Source of the DNA: Algorimicrobium algoritergicola
Lineage (GTDB): Bacteria; Bacteroidota; Bacteroidia; Flavobacteriales; Flavobacteriaceae
Assembly: GCF_008086165.1 (NCBI RefSeq)
Contig: NZ_VSKL01000001.1
Location: forward strand, 496,001 to 560,000
Reading direction: 5' to 3'
DNA length: 64,000 nucleotides
The notes beneath the pieces were generated by a model. It was given only the letters and a program-made list of their open reading frames with translations, ran no database searches and was not told where the DNA came from. The position numbers were made by a program, and so were the translations under genes. Position 1 is the stretch's first letter. The number at the start of each line of letters is the position of its first letter. Below are positions 43,042 through 51,318 of the stretch, one piece after another.

Positions 43042-43074
43042 AAGACCTTTCAGGTTTAAAACTTGAAAGGTCTT
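43042..43074. repeat. Palindrome AGACCTTTCAGG... related to 34267-34299
   Basis: AAGACCTTTCAGGTTT pairs with AAACTTGAAAGGTCTT (one mismatch). The core AGACCT-N-TCAGGTTT resembles the 34267 palindrome, so the two may be members of one dispersed family. Confidence 0.65.
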
Positions 43075-43144
43075 GTATGTTTCTAATTTAGAAGACTGCT
43101 TCCGTATTCAATTGACTTTCCAAATTTTATTCTCAAGCATAAAA

Positions 43145-43178
43145 AAACCTCATCTATAATTACATACATGAGGTTTAA
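43145..43178 (-). terminator. Terminator of the DUF1566-type lipoprotein gene
   Basis: AAACCTCAT and ATGAGGTTT form the stem; the A-run before it on the plus strand gives the minus-strand T-run, 18 bp beyond the stop. Confidence 0.8.
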
Positions 43179-43195
43179 TAAATGACGCTATAAAA

Positions 43196-44344
43196 TTAAT
43201 ACTTTCTTATAGGAAGATATGTAAAGGTGTTATTTTTAGAACTCGAATGAGATGTAATATTTCCACTTCCACTTGAATACAAAATATAATAAGCATTTGT
43301 AGCATTCACTTCAGTAGATGTCCAATGGTACACGTTTGTCAACGCATTTAAATCTGATAAACTTCTCATTGTAATTATGGCTTCTAAACGGGATGGCAAA
43401 AACCAATCTGAATAACCATTATAACTGTAATTAAAAGCTGTTTTAGCCGCAAAGCTACTTGCATTACAATTACTAGTTATTTGTCCTGTATTGCTCCATC
43501 CAGTTCCAACATCTTCATAGGTATTTGAAATAAATGTATCTCTACATCCCCAAACATTATTAAAGTTCGATTGTTGTGGAGATGCTTCTAAATAACGCCA
43601 ACCTTCCGTTGTTTCACCTTTATCAAAAACCACGTAACCACTAGCTGGTCCGAAATAACCTGTCGTTCTAAAACTTTGTTCAACACCATACACATATTCA
43701 CCATTAACGCGAGCGTAAGGTCTTGCATAATACGTTGTGTTAGGATTCAGGTTTGAAATTTGACCACCATATTCGCCAGTACCATAACCTCCATCTATTG
43801 AAACATCATCAATAGTAGGATTTACTGCAGTATCTATAACAAAACCTCTAGAACTAACGGAAACGCCTGGTGCATCTGAAATTGTAGCATTTAAATCTAC
43901 ACGAGTTGTAATTATATTTCTAGGAATATCTGTGATAAAATTGACAATATCTCCTGTTGTAAAGGTTATATTATTTCCATATGCTAAATCGCTATAATTG
44001 TTGCTAGCATAAGCTCTTACGTGATAGGTTGTATTAGCTTCTAATCCATTAACACTTACTGAAAATGTTCCTAAACCACTTCCGTCGGAAGATTGAGACC
44101 TATCAGAAAGGGTTGGGTTTGCATTTAAACTCCAACAAACGCCTCTAGAAACTACAGTTGAACTCCCTTCACTTGTAACAGTACCACCTAAAACAACGGC
44201 TGTTCCAAATATATCGGTTGGTGCATTAGTGGTTAAAGTTGGTATAGCACCATTATTATCATTAAAACCGACAGTATCATCCTTTTCACATGATATAGTA
44301 ATACATAAAATGAAAACGGCTGCAATAAGTTTTGTTAACTTCAT
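43196..44344 (-). CDS. Lipoprotein with FN3-like repeats and a C-terminal DUF1566 (Lcl) domain
   Basis: A 382-residue lipoprotein (MKLTKLIAAVFILCITISC; ATG at 44344 preferred over an in-frame upstream start). Two to three Bacteroidota fibronectin-like repeats follow (TNAPTDIFGTAVVLGGTVTS ... ANTTYHVRAYASNNYSDLAY, and NPNTTYYARPYARVNGEYVY). From about residue 245 a DUF1566/Lcl-like domain is recognisable by GYSDWFLPSRLEAI and HWTSTEVNA. These proteins are usually surface-exposed and of unknown function. It is not obviously linked to its neighbours. Confidence 0.8.
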   Translation of the reverse strand: MKLTKLIAAVFILCITISCEKDDTVGFNDNNGAIPTLTTNAPTDIFGTAVVLGGTVTSEGSSTVVSRGVCWSLNANPTLSDRSQSSDGSGLGTFSVSVNGLEANTTYHVRAYASNNYSDLAYGNNITFTTGDIVNFITDIPRNIITTRVDLNATISDAPGVSVSSRGFVIDTAVNPTIDDVSIDGGYGTGEYGGQISNLNPNTTYYARPYARVNGEYVYGVEQSFRTTGYFGPASGYVVFDKGETTEGWRYLEASPQQSNFNNVWGCRDTFISNTYEDVGTGWSNTGQITSNCNASSFAAKTAFNYSYNGYSDWFLPSRLEAIITMRSLSDLNALTNVYHWTSTEVNATNAYYILYSSGSGNITSHSSSKNNTFTYLPIRKY

Positions 44345-44387
44345 TTGAATTATTTTTTTGAGTGGCAAATATAAATTTTTTATAAGC

Positions 44388-44411
44388 AAAAAACCTTACA
44401 TAAATGTAAGG
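44388..44411 (-). terminator. Terminator of the atp operon
   Basis: CCTTACAT and ATGTAAGG form an 8-bp stem with an AA loop; the A-run on the plus strand before it gives TTTTTT on the minus strand. It lies about 75 bp after the atpG stop. Confidence 0.8.
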
Positions 44412-44486
44412 CTTTCTGTTATATGATTGTTTTCTAATTACTTAAATAAAAAATTATAATTAAATGAAACTTTACTAACATTTTAT

Positions 44487-45347
44487 CTAATTATTTAAAG
44501 CTTCTGCTCCACCTACAATCTCCAAGATCTCGTTAGTAATAGAGGCTTGACGTGCTTTGTTATACGTTAATTTTAATTGATCACGTAATTCGGTTGCGTT
44601 ATCCGTTGCTTTATGCATAGCCGTCATACGAGCGCCATGTTCAGAAGCAAAAGAATCTCTAATACCCTTATACAATTGTGTTTTTAGAGACTTCGGAATC
44701 AATTCCTCAACGATTTCAATTTTTGAAGGTTCAAAAATATACTCTAATGTTGCATTGGCATCTTTTTCAATAGGTACAATTGGTAAAAATTGTTCCACAA
44801 TGATTTCTTGAGTCGCTGCGTTTTTAAACTTGTTATAAACGATTTCAATTTTATCAAACTCGCCTTCAGTAAACATTTCCATCAAACGTTTTGCAACATC
44901 TGCAACGTTATCAAAAGTTAAATCGTCATACAATTCACTGTAATTACCAATAACAATCTGTTTTTTAGAAAATGCATCATTTCCCTTTTTCCCAATTGCT
45001 AAAACAGATACTTTTTTACCTGCATACACATTGGAAATTAAGTTTTGTGTTTGCTTAATAATATTAGAATTAAAAGCACCACACAAACCTCTGTTTGAAG
45101 TAATAGCTACAATAAGTACCTTTTTCACCTCACGTTGTTCTGAAAACTTACTTCCAGAATCTACATCTAAAGTCGCACTTAAATCTTGTAAAAGTTCCGT
45201 TAACTTATCTGCATAAGGACGCATTGCCGTAATAGCATCTTGTGCCTTCTTTAATTTTGCAGCCGATACCATTTTCATAGCACTGGTAATCTGCATCGTT
45301 GAAGATACTGATGATATTCTGTTACGTATTTCTTTTAAGTTTGCCAT
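44487..45347 (-). CDS. atpG: ATP synthase F1 gamma subunit
   Basis: The 286-residue rotor stalk of F1. The N-terminal helix MANLKEIRNRISSVSSTMQI and TSAMKMVSAAKLKKAQ, the SNRGLCGAFNSN segment and the C-terminal helix (RMTAMHKATDNATELRDQLK, TNEILEIVGGAEAL) are diagnostic. It ends the cluster; atpD and atpC (beta and epsilon) do not follow, as is usual in Bacteroidota, where they form a separate operon. The 102-bp gap to atpA contains a hairpin. Confidence 0.98.
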   Translation of the reverse strand: MANLKEIRNRISSVSSTMQITSAMKMVSAAKLKKAQDAITAMRPYADKLTELLQDLSATLDVDSGSKFSEQREVKKVLIVAITSNRGLCGAFNSNIIKQTQNLISNVYAGKKVSVLAIGKKGNDAFSKKQIVIGNYSELYDDLTFDNVADVAKRLMEMFTEGEFDKIEIVYNKFKNAATQEIIVEQFLPIVPIEKDANATLEYIFEPSKIEIVEELIPKSLKTQLYKGIRDSFASEHGARMTAMHKATDNATELRDQLKLTYNKARQASITNEILEIVGGAEALNN

Positions 45348-45402
45348 TTTTTCCGCTCCTAACCTCTCAAATGGAGAGGGATTGATTAGTTAAACTATAT
45401 GA

Positions 45403-45432
45403 TAATTCGCTAATCCTTCTCTTTAATAAAGA
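45403..45432. repeat. Hairpin between atpA and atpG
   Basis: AATCCTTCTCTTTA and TAAAGAGAAGGATT form a nearly perfect stem, followed on the plus strand by a T-run. A second small palindrome (CCTCTC/GAGAGG) lies at 45363-45380. On the atp-coding minus strand there is no T-run after the hairpin, so it is more likely an mRNA stability or processing element than a terminator. Confidence 0.55.
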
Positions 45433-45449
45433 GAAGGATTGGAATTTTT

Positions 45450-47030
45450 TTATTTTCTGTACTTCGCTGATAAATCTTTAGCTACCGCTGTTAGGGTATC
45501 TGTAACTTCATCCGTTAATTTTCCAGCTTTTAAACTTGCTAACACATCACTATGTTTTGCGCCTAAAAATTCTAAATAATCACGTTCAAATTCTTTTACT
45601 TTTTCAACAGGAACGTCTCTTAATAAGTTTTTAGATCCAGCATAAATAATAGCTACTTGATCTTCCACTTTAAAAGGATCGTTTTGTGCTTGCTTTAAAA
45701 TTTCAACGTTACGTTTACCTTTATTAATTACATTTAAAGTAACGGCATCTAAATCAGATCCAAATTTAGCAAACGCCTCTAATTCACGGTATTGCGCTTG
45801 ATCTAATTTTAACGTACCAGATACTTTTTTCATGGATTTAATCTGTGCATTACCACCAACACGAGATACTGAAATACCTACGTTAATTGCTGGACGAACA
45901 CCAGAGTTAAATAAATCTCCATCTAAGAAGATTTGACCATCTGTAATAGAAATTACGTTTGTTGGAATATATGCCGAAACGTCACCGGCTTGTGTTTCAA
46001 TAATTGGCAATGCTGTTAAAGAACCACCACCTTTTACGATTGGCTTTAATGAATCTGGTAAATCATTCATTTCTTTTGCAATAGCATCATTATTAATGAT
46101 TTTTGCAGAACGCTCTAATAATCTTGAGTGTAAGTAGAAAACGTCACCTGGATACGCCTCACGTCCTGGAGGACGACGTAATAATAAAGATACTTCACGG
46201 TATGCAACTGCTTGTTTTGACAAATCATCAAATACAATTAAAGCTGGTCTACCAGTATCTCTAAAGTATTCTCCAATAGATGCTCCTGTAAAAGGTGCAT
46301 ATACTTGCATGGCTGCAGGATCTGATGCATTTGCAGCAACTATAGTCGTATAAGCTAAAGCGCCTTTTTCTTCTAAAGTTTTAGCAATAAGTGCTACTGT
46401 TGAAGCCTTTTGACCTACAGCAACATATATACAATATACAGGTTCACCTGCCTCGTAAAATTCTTTTTGATTTAAGATAGCATCAATACAAACGGCGGTC
46501 TTACCTGTTTGTCTGTCACCAATAACCAACTCACGTTGACCTCTTCCAACTGGAATCATAGCATCAATTGCTTTAATTCCTGTTTGTAATGGTTCTGTTA
46601 CTGGCTCTCTGTAGATAACACCTGGTGCTTTACGCTCCAAAGGCATTTCATAAGTTTCACCTGTAATAGGTCCTTTTCCATCAATAGGATTTCCTAAAGT
46701 ATCTACAACACGACCAACAATACCTTCACCTACTTTAACAGATGCGATACGTTCTGTACGTTTTACTGTAGAACCTTCTCTAACGCCTACTGAAGTTCCT
46801 AATAATACGATACCTACGTTATCTTCTTCAAGATTTAGTACAATACCTTCTAATCCACCTTCGAATTCTACTAATTCTCCGTATTGCGCATTTGAAAGTC
46901 CGTAAGCACGTACAATACCATCACCTACTGTTAATACAGTTCCTACTTCGTCTAATGATGCACCTGCATCAAAATTTGAAAGTTGTTGTTTTAAGATTGC
47001 TGATATTTCAGCTGGTTTTACTTCTGCCAT
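45450..47030 (-). CDS. atpA: ATP synthase F1 alpha subunit
   Basis: The 526-residue non-catalytic nucleotide-binding subunit. It has Walker [10 protein letters not shown], Walker [14 protein letters not shown], the alpha signature [20 protein letters not shown] and the N-terminal delta-binding segment ([14 protein letters not shown]). The length is normal. It lies 63 bp after an extra gene (47094-47606) that separates it from atpH. Confidence 0.99.
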   Translation of the reverse strand: MAEVKPAEISAILKQQLSNFDAGASLDEVGTVLTVGDGIVRAYGLSNAQYGELVEFEGGLEGIVLNLEEDNVGIVLLGTSVGVREGSTVKRTERIASVKVGEGIVGRVVDTLGNPIDGKGPITGETYEMPLERKAPGVIYREPVTEPLQTGIKAIDAMIPVGRGQRELVIGDRQTGKTAVCIDAILNQKEFYEAGEPVYCIYVAVGQKASTVALIAKTLEEKGALAYTTIVAANASDPAAMQVYAPFTGASIGEYFRDTGRPALIVFDDLSKQAVAYREVSLLLRRPPGREAYPGDVFYLHSRLLERSAKIINNDAIAKEMNDLPDSLKPIVKGGGSLTALPIIETQAGDVSAYIPTNVISITDGQIFLDGDLFNSGVRPAINVGISVSRVGGNAQIKSMKKVSGTLKLDQAQYRELEAFAKFGSDLDAVTLNVINKGKRNVEILKQAQNDPFKVEDQVAIIYAGSKNLLRDVPVEKVKEFERDYLEFLGAKHSDVLASLKAGKLTDEVTDTLTAVAKDLSAKYRK

Positions 47031-47093
47031 CTTTATTTAGATATTAGACGTTGGATTGTTAAGATGTTGCCATCTATTCCAACGCTGCTTAAT

Positions 47094-47606
47094 TTAATTT
47101 CCTATTTTAATATTTATTCCAGAGCCACTATTACTAGACTCTTCCTTAATTATCACTGTATTTGTTGATGCATTTAATCTGTCTGAATATGGTGTTCCAT
47201 ATTTTTCAACTAAACGTTCTACTTTTTCCGAATTTAAAGAACCATCTTCATTTACCACATTTCCTTTATAAATATCTGAAATGATATTTTTCTGTGTTCT
47301 TTTTCCAATTTCGTATTTCTTGTCTTCTCCTAAAAATATAACTTCAACATAGATTAACTTCCCTTCTGGATTAGAAGCTGTAATTGGTTCAGCTCCCTTT
47401 ATATAGACCGTTTTTAAAAAGATAATCTCTTCTTCATTATCATTATACAAAGAACAAACAGAATCAAAAGTTCCGCAATCAACATACGTTAACCAAACAA
47501 CTTTATCAATTAATACATCTCCGTTTTTTAGCTTGACCTTTTGCGCATTAGCATGGAAGCCAATAAAGATACATGATAAAAATAGAATTGTTTTAAGTCC
47601 TTTCAT
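47094..47606 (-). CDS. Hypothetical secreted protein inside the atp operon
   Basis: A 170-residue protein with a signal peptide (MKGLKTILFLSCIFIGFHAN, AQ). The mature part starts KVKLKNGDVLIDKVVWLTYV, which is reminiscent of short beta-sheet modules of Bacteroidota periplasmic proteins; two Cys (VDCGTFDSVC) may form a disulfide. The end is Asn/Ser-rich (NSGSGINIKIGN). It is unrelated in sequence to any F1Fo subunit but sits 6 bp from atpH and 63 bp from atpA on the same strand, so it must be cotranscribed. Function unknown; a recent insertion is likely. Confidence 0.75.
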   Translation of the reverse strand: MKGLKTILFLSCIFIGFHANAQKVKLKNGDVLIDKVVWLTYVDCGTFDSVCSLYNDNEEEIIFLKTVYIKGAEPITASNPEGKLIYVEVIFLGEDKKYEIGKRTQKNIISDIYKGNVVNEDGSLNSEKVERLVEKYGTPYSDRLNASTNTVIIKEESSNSGSGINIKIGN

Positions 47607-47612
47607 CAGTTG

Positions 47613-48149
47613 TTAGTTAATTGTAAATTCTCTTTTTAATTTATTCAATTTACTGGCAACACTAGCATTGTATTGAATATCGCCAACACGTAAAATGAAA
47701 CCACCTAAAATGCTTTCATCTACTATATTTTTAACAGTTACAGCTTTGTTAGATAATTCTTTAATTTTAGCTAACACTTTTAATTCAATATCTTCAGTAA
47801 TTGGTACTGCAGTTGTTACGGTTGCAGACTCTTTATTATTTTGAATATCGAATAAATCAGTATACTTATCGGCTACAGCCTCCATTAAATCTAAACGTTT
47901 ATTAGCGTCTAATACTTTAAAAAGCTCTTGCGTAATTGTATTTGCATCTGGAAATACCTGTGATAAAATTGCTTTCTTATCTTCAGATTTAACAACGGCA
48001 TTTCTAATAACCTCATCCAGATTTTGATTATCCTTAATGGTTTTAGAAATTAAAACCATATCTGCATTAATAGCATCAGCCACCTGTTTTTCAGTTGCTA
48101 AACTTAATACTGCTTTTGCGTAACGTATTGCTGCTCTTGTTCCTGCCAT
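47613..48149 (-). CDS. atpH: ATP synthase F1 delta subunit
   Basis: A 178-residue OSCP/delta subunit joining F1 to the peripheral stalk. Landmarks: N-terminal AGTRAAIRYAKAVLSLA, the helix QNLDEVIRNAVVKSEDKKAI and the C-terminal ESILGGFILRVGDIQYNAS. The ATG at 48149 (MAGTRAAIRY) is chosen over an in-frame start four codons upstream. The downstream neighbour is a foreign-looking secreted protein rather than atpA. Confidence 0.96.
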   Translation of the reverse strand: MAGTRAAIRYAKAVLSLATEKQVADAINADMVLISKTIKDNQNLDEVIRNAVVKSEDKKAILSQVFPDANTITQELFKVLDANKRLDLMEAVADKYTDLFDIQNNKESATVTTAVPITEDIELKVLAKIKELSNKAVTVKNIVDESILGGFILRVGDIQYNASVASKLNKLKREFTIN

Positions 48150-48225
48150 TTTTATGCCCACGAAAGTGGGTAACTTTTAATTATACTTATCTAACTAGAC
48201 ACATAAATTATGCGCTGTGTACGAA

Positions 48226-48726
48226 TTAGTTTAACGTTGCTTCAACTAACATAGACTCAACCAATTTCATTTGTTTGTCTTTGTTAGATAATTCTTCACG
48301 AACCACTTTTTCAGCGATTTCAATTGATAACGTAGCAACTTGCATTTTTAATTCTGCAATGGCTGCTTTCTTTTCATTTTCAATAGCTACTTGTGCACTT
48401 ACAACTAACTTACTTGCTTCCGTTTGAGCTTCAGTTTTCGCGTCTTCAATCATTTTCGATTTAATTTCACGCGCTTCTTTAAGCATCAATTCACGCTCTA
48501 AACGTGCTTCTTGCAATAATTTTTCGTTATTAGCTTGAAGATTTTGCATTTCAAGTTTTGCATTTTCAGCGGATTCTAAAGCTGTTTTAATACCATCTTC
48601 TCTAGTTTGAAGAGCGTCTAGAATTGGCTTCCAAGCAAATTTTCTCATTAATACAATTAATATTAATAAGATAAAGGCTTGCATAAAAAATAAGCCTACT
48701 GAAAAATCATTTAATAAAGATTCCAT
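48226..48726 (-). CDS. atpF: ATP synthase Fo b subunit
   Basis: A 166-residue peripheral stalk protein: one N-terminal membrane helix (VGLFFMQAFILLILIVLM), then a long charged helix (EDGIKTALESAENAKLEMQN, AKTEAQTEASKLVVSAQVAI) to the C-terminus. The length is typical. It lies between atpE and atpH. Confidence 0.96.
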   Translation of the reverse strand: MESLLNDFSVGLFFMQAFILLILIVLMRKFAWKPILDALQTREDGIKTALESAENAKLEMQNLQANNEKLLQEARLERELMLKEAREIKSKMIEDAKTEAQTEASKLVVSAQVAIENEKKAAIAELKMQVATLSIEIAEKVVREELSNKDKQMKLVESMLVEATLN

Positions 48727-48818
48727 ACTATATAGATTACTTAAATTCTCTTTTGTTTAATTTAAAACAGTTTCTGCAACCAACCGTTGCAGAAACTTGT
48801 TTTTTACTTTTTAGGAAA

Positions 48819-49055
<237 letters not shown>

Positions 49056-50165
49056 TTAATGAGCGTCGTGCTCTTCAACAGCCATACCAATAAATAAAGC
49101 TGATAACATGGTGAAAATAAACGCTTGTAAAAACGCTACTAAAACTTCAATCACCATAATAAATAACGTTAATGCTAAAGACATTCCCGTAGAAACTACT
49201 GGTCCGAAAGAAGCTTTTAAAGTTATCATTAATGCAATTAAGCTCATTACAATAAAATGGCCTGCAGTAATATTTGCAAACAAACGCACTAATAATGAAA
49301 ACGGCTTAATTATAACAAAACCAACAAGCTCTATTACGGCTAAAATTGGTCTTAAAACATAAGGTACCCCTGGCATCCATAAGGTATGTGCCCAGAAATC
49401 TTTACTACCACTAAACAAATAAATAATCATGGTAAAAATAGCTAAACACGCTGTAACAGCTATTTGTCCAGTTACGTTAAATCCTAAAGGCGTTAAGCCT
49501 AACATATTTAATATCCAGATAAAGAAAAATACCGTTAATAAAAAGCCCATAAACTTGCGGTACTTTTTCTCACCAATGTTTGGACGTGCTATTTCATCAC
49601 GAACATAAATAACTAAAGGCTCTAAAACTCTAGATACTCCTTTTGGAATACCATTGCCTTTTTTATAACCTCTGGCTAAACCACCAAAAAGTAATAACAT
49701 GATTATTCCTGTTATGATCATTCCGAAAACACTTTTAGTAATAGAGAAATCGATTACTTTGCTAGCATTTGTTGGGTGGTGCTTATCATCAAAATTTAGT
49801 GCTGTTGCACCATTTTCTAATTCGTAAATTTTGGAGTGGTATTTTACAAGTTGTGCATCACCTTTATCAACAATAACGGTTCCGTTATCATCATGATGAA
49901 ATGCTGAAGACATAAATGTTTTAAGTCCATTACTAGTCCAAACAATTACCGGTAACGGCATACTATAATGCGTTCCAGAACTATTATCTGTAAATAAATG
50001 AAAATCGTGAGAATCCTTTAAGTGATGAGCAATATAGTCACTGATTTCTTTAGGTGAATCAATTAAATTATTTGCGACTTCGTCATTTTGGGCGGATACC
50101 GAAAACGACGTTAATGCTAAAATGAATACTACTAATAACTTGATAGAATTTTTTGCTACCATCAT
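49056..50165 (-). CDS. atpB: ATP synthase Fo a subunit with periplasmic N-terminal extension
   Basis: A 369-residue a subunit. A signal-like N-terminus (MMVAKNSIKLLVVFILALTS, FSVSAQ) and about 100 periplasmic residues precede the membrane domain, a form common in Bacteroidota. The essential Arg is in SLLVRLFANITAGHF, and the last helices (ALTLFIMVIEVLVAFLQAFI) carry the Glu/Gln partner residues. It is preceded by its own TAnnTTTG promoter (50208-50236). Confidence 0.97.
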   Translation of the reverse strand: MMVAKNSIKLLVVFILALTSFSVSAQNDEVANNLIDSPKEISDYIAHHLKDSHDFHLFTDNSSGTHYSMPLPVIVWTSNGLKTFMSSAFHHDDNGTVIVDKGDAQLVKYHSKIYELENGATALNFDDKHHPTNASKVIDFSITKSVFGMIITGIIMLLLFGGLARGYKKGNGIPKGVSRVLEPLVIYVRDEIARPNIGEKKYRKFMGFLLTVFFFIWILNMLGLTPLGFNVTGQIAVTACLAIFTMIIYLFSGSKDFWAHTLWMPGVPYVLRPILAVIELVGFVIIKPFSLLVRLFANITAGHFIVMSLIALMITLKASFGPVVSTGMSLALTLFIMVIEVLVAFLQAFIFTMLSALFIGMAVEEHDAH

Positions 50166-50207
50166 ATTTTTTCTAACTAATGAAATTTATCCTTCGTAAA
50201 TTTTGTG

Positions 50208-50236
50208 CAAATGTACGGAATAATTTAAAAAACCAA
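50208..50236 (-). promoter_or_regulatory. Promoter upstream of atpB
   Basis: On the minus strand TTG (50236-50234), 18 nt, TACATTTG (50215-50208) matches the Bacteroidota consensus, 42 bp before the atpB ATG. It would start the main atp transcript within the larger gene run. Confidence 0.82.
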
Positions 50237-50302
50237 ACCCTTTTTTAGTTTAGTTTTTTTAGGATACTTTAAAACAGAAAAAAGCAGGTTTTTACTTAAT
50301 AA

Positions 50303-50674
50303 CTATTTGCTATTTAACAACTTTGCAACAACGGCTGCCTCTGCTATTAAAAAAAGAAATAATGGGATTACCAAAGCAAAGCGTTCTGTTTGTGTTAAAG
50401 CATCGTTTTCAAAAACAGAAGATTGAAATATAAGTACAAATGCACCTATCTTAAAAAACACGAGCATGAGGTAGGAATAGCCTGCTTGGCTTGGTAGTTT
50501 TTCTGCAACTATTTCTACAATTGTGTAAATAATAACGACCGAAATTACATGAAATATATACACATTGAATAACGAGAAGCTTAATTCCGAATTTAATAAA
50601 TTGCTATGAATACCAAAACTTAATCCAAATACAGCAAGGACCAAAATAATTACTAATACAATACGCTTAATCAT
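50303..50674 (-). CDS. Small membrane protein upstream of atpB (DUF6168-like)
   Basis: A 123-residue protein with four hydrophobic helices (IVLVIILVLAVFGLSFGI, FNVYIFHVISVVIIYTIVEI, YLMLVFFKIGAFVLIF, LVIPLFLFLIAEAAVVAKLL). It sits between the AtpZ-like gene, which overlaps its start, and atpB, as is usual in Flavobacteriaceae. The position resembles AtpI, the c-ring assembly factor; whether it has that role is inference. Confidence 0.75.
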   Translation of the reverse strand: MIKRIVLVIILVLAVFGLSFGIHSNLLNSELSFSLFNVYIFHVISVVIIYTIVEIVAEKLPSQAGYSYLMLVFFKIGAFVLIFQSSVFENDALTQTERFALVIPLFLFLIAEAAVVAKLLNSK

Positions 50675-50918
50675 CAGAATTCTTGTTGGTTATTTTTATG
50701 ACTTGATAAATAACCGAAAACATGGCTACAGCAACGGATATCAAGGTAATAATTTTATAATATAATTGATCGGGATTTTCAAATTTAACGTCTAACCATG
50801 TACCTAGTAAACTACCTAAATAAATAATTAAACCCATTTGTATAGCAATGGTAGTAAACCGAATATACTTATTAAGCGGTTTGTTAGGCTTTTTGTTTTG
50901 TGGTTTTTTCGCGCTCAC
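50667..50918 (-). CDS. AtpZ/AtpI-family protein
   Basis: An 83-residue protein with two membrane helices (TTIAIQMGLIIYLGSLLGTW and YYKIITLISVAVAMFSVIYQ) and a basic N-terminal tail. It matches AtpZ-type proteins encoded ahead of Fo genes, implicated in Mg2+ supply or c-ring assembly. The start is a GTG (50918) lying inside the bactofilin gene, giving a 35-bp overlap; its end overlaps the next gene by 8 bp. Confidence 0.85.
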   Translation of the reverse strand: MSAKKPQNKKPNKPLNKYIRFTTIAIQMGLIIYLGSLLGTWLDVKFENPDQLYYKIITLISVAVAMFSVIYQVIKITNKNSDD

Positions 50919-51297
50919 TATTTTGCATGTCTTTTGTTGCTCCTTTCATGGCGCAATTAACGTTAAATGTAGCTCCTGGCTCAACGGCTAACTTACCTAA
51001 AGTTACATCGCCTTCAATGTGCGCTGTACTTTTTAAAGTTAGTGTACCTGAAAGTGATAATGTCCCTGAAAATTTTCCTTCAAAATAAGCATCAGTTCCC
51101 GTAATATTACCATTTACAAAACCTGATTTCCCAACAACAATTTTTCCGGGCGTTTTGATACTGCCTTCTACGGTTCCATCAATCCTGAAATCGCCTTCAC
51201 TTTCTAAATCACCAACCATAGTAGTACCTTGGGCTATTAAGTTTTGACTGGATGTGATTTCGAGATTTGATTTACTTTTTTTATTCTCTGAAAACAT
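50884..51297 (-). CDS. Bactofilin (polymer-forming cytoskeletal protein)
   Basis: A 137-residue protein with the bactofilin beta-helix (SQNLIAQGTTMVGDLESEGD, FRIDGTVEGSIKTPGKIVVG, SGTLSLSGTLTLKSTAHIEG), which polymerises without nucleotide into filaments. The N-terminus is polar and may bind membranes. It lies between sprE (21 bp) and the AtpZ-like gene (overlap), a linkage of cytoskeleton, T9SS/gliding and ATP synthase genes. Confidence 0.93.
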   Translation of the reverse strand: MFSENKKSKSNLEITSSQNLIAQGTTMVGDLESEGDFRIDGTVEGSIKTPGKIVVGKSGFVNGNITGTDAYFEGKFSGTLSLSGTLTLKSTAHIEGDVTLGKLAVEPGATFNVNCAMKGATKDMQNSEREKTTKQKA

Positions 51298-51318
51298 GAT
51301 TATTTATTTTTTTGGGGT

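Noticed and set aside
45403-45432. Terminator within the atp operon between atpA and atpG
   Set aside because: The T-run lies on the strand opposite to transcription, and atpG needs readthrough from the same transcript.
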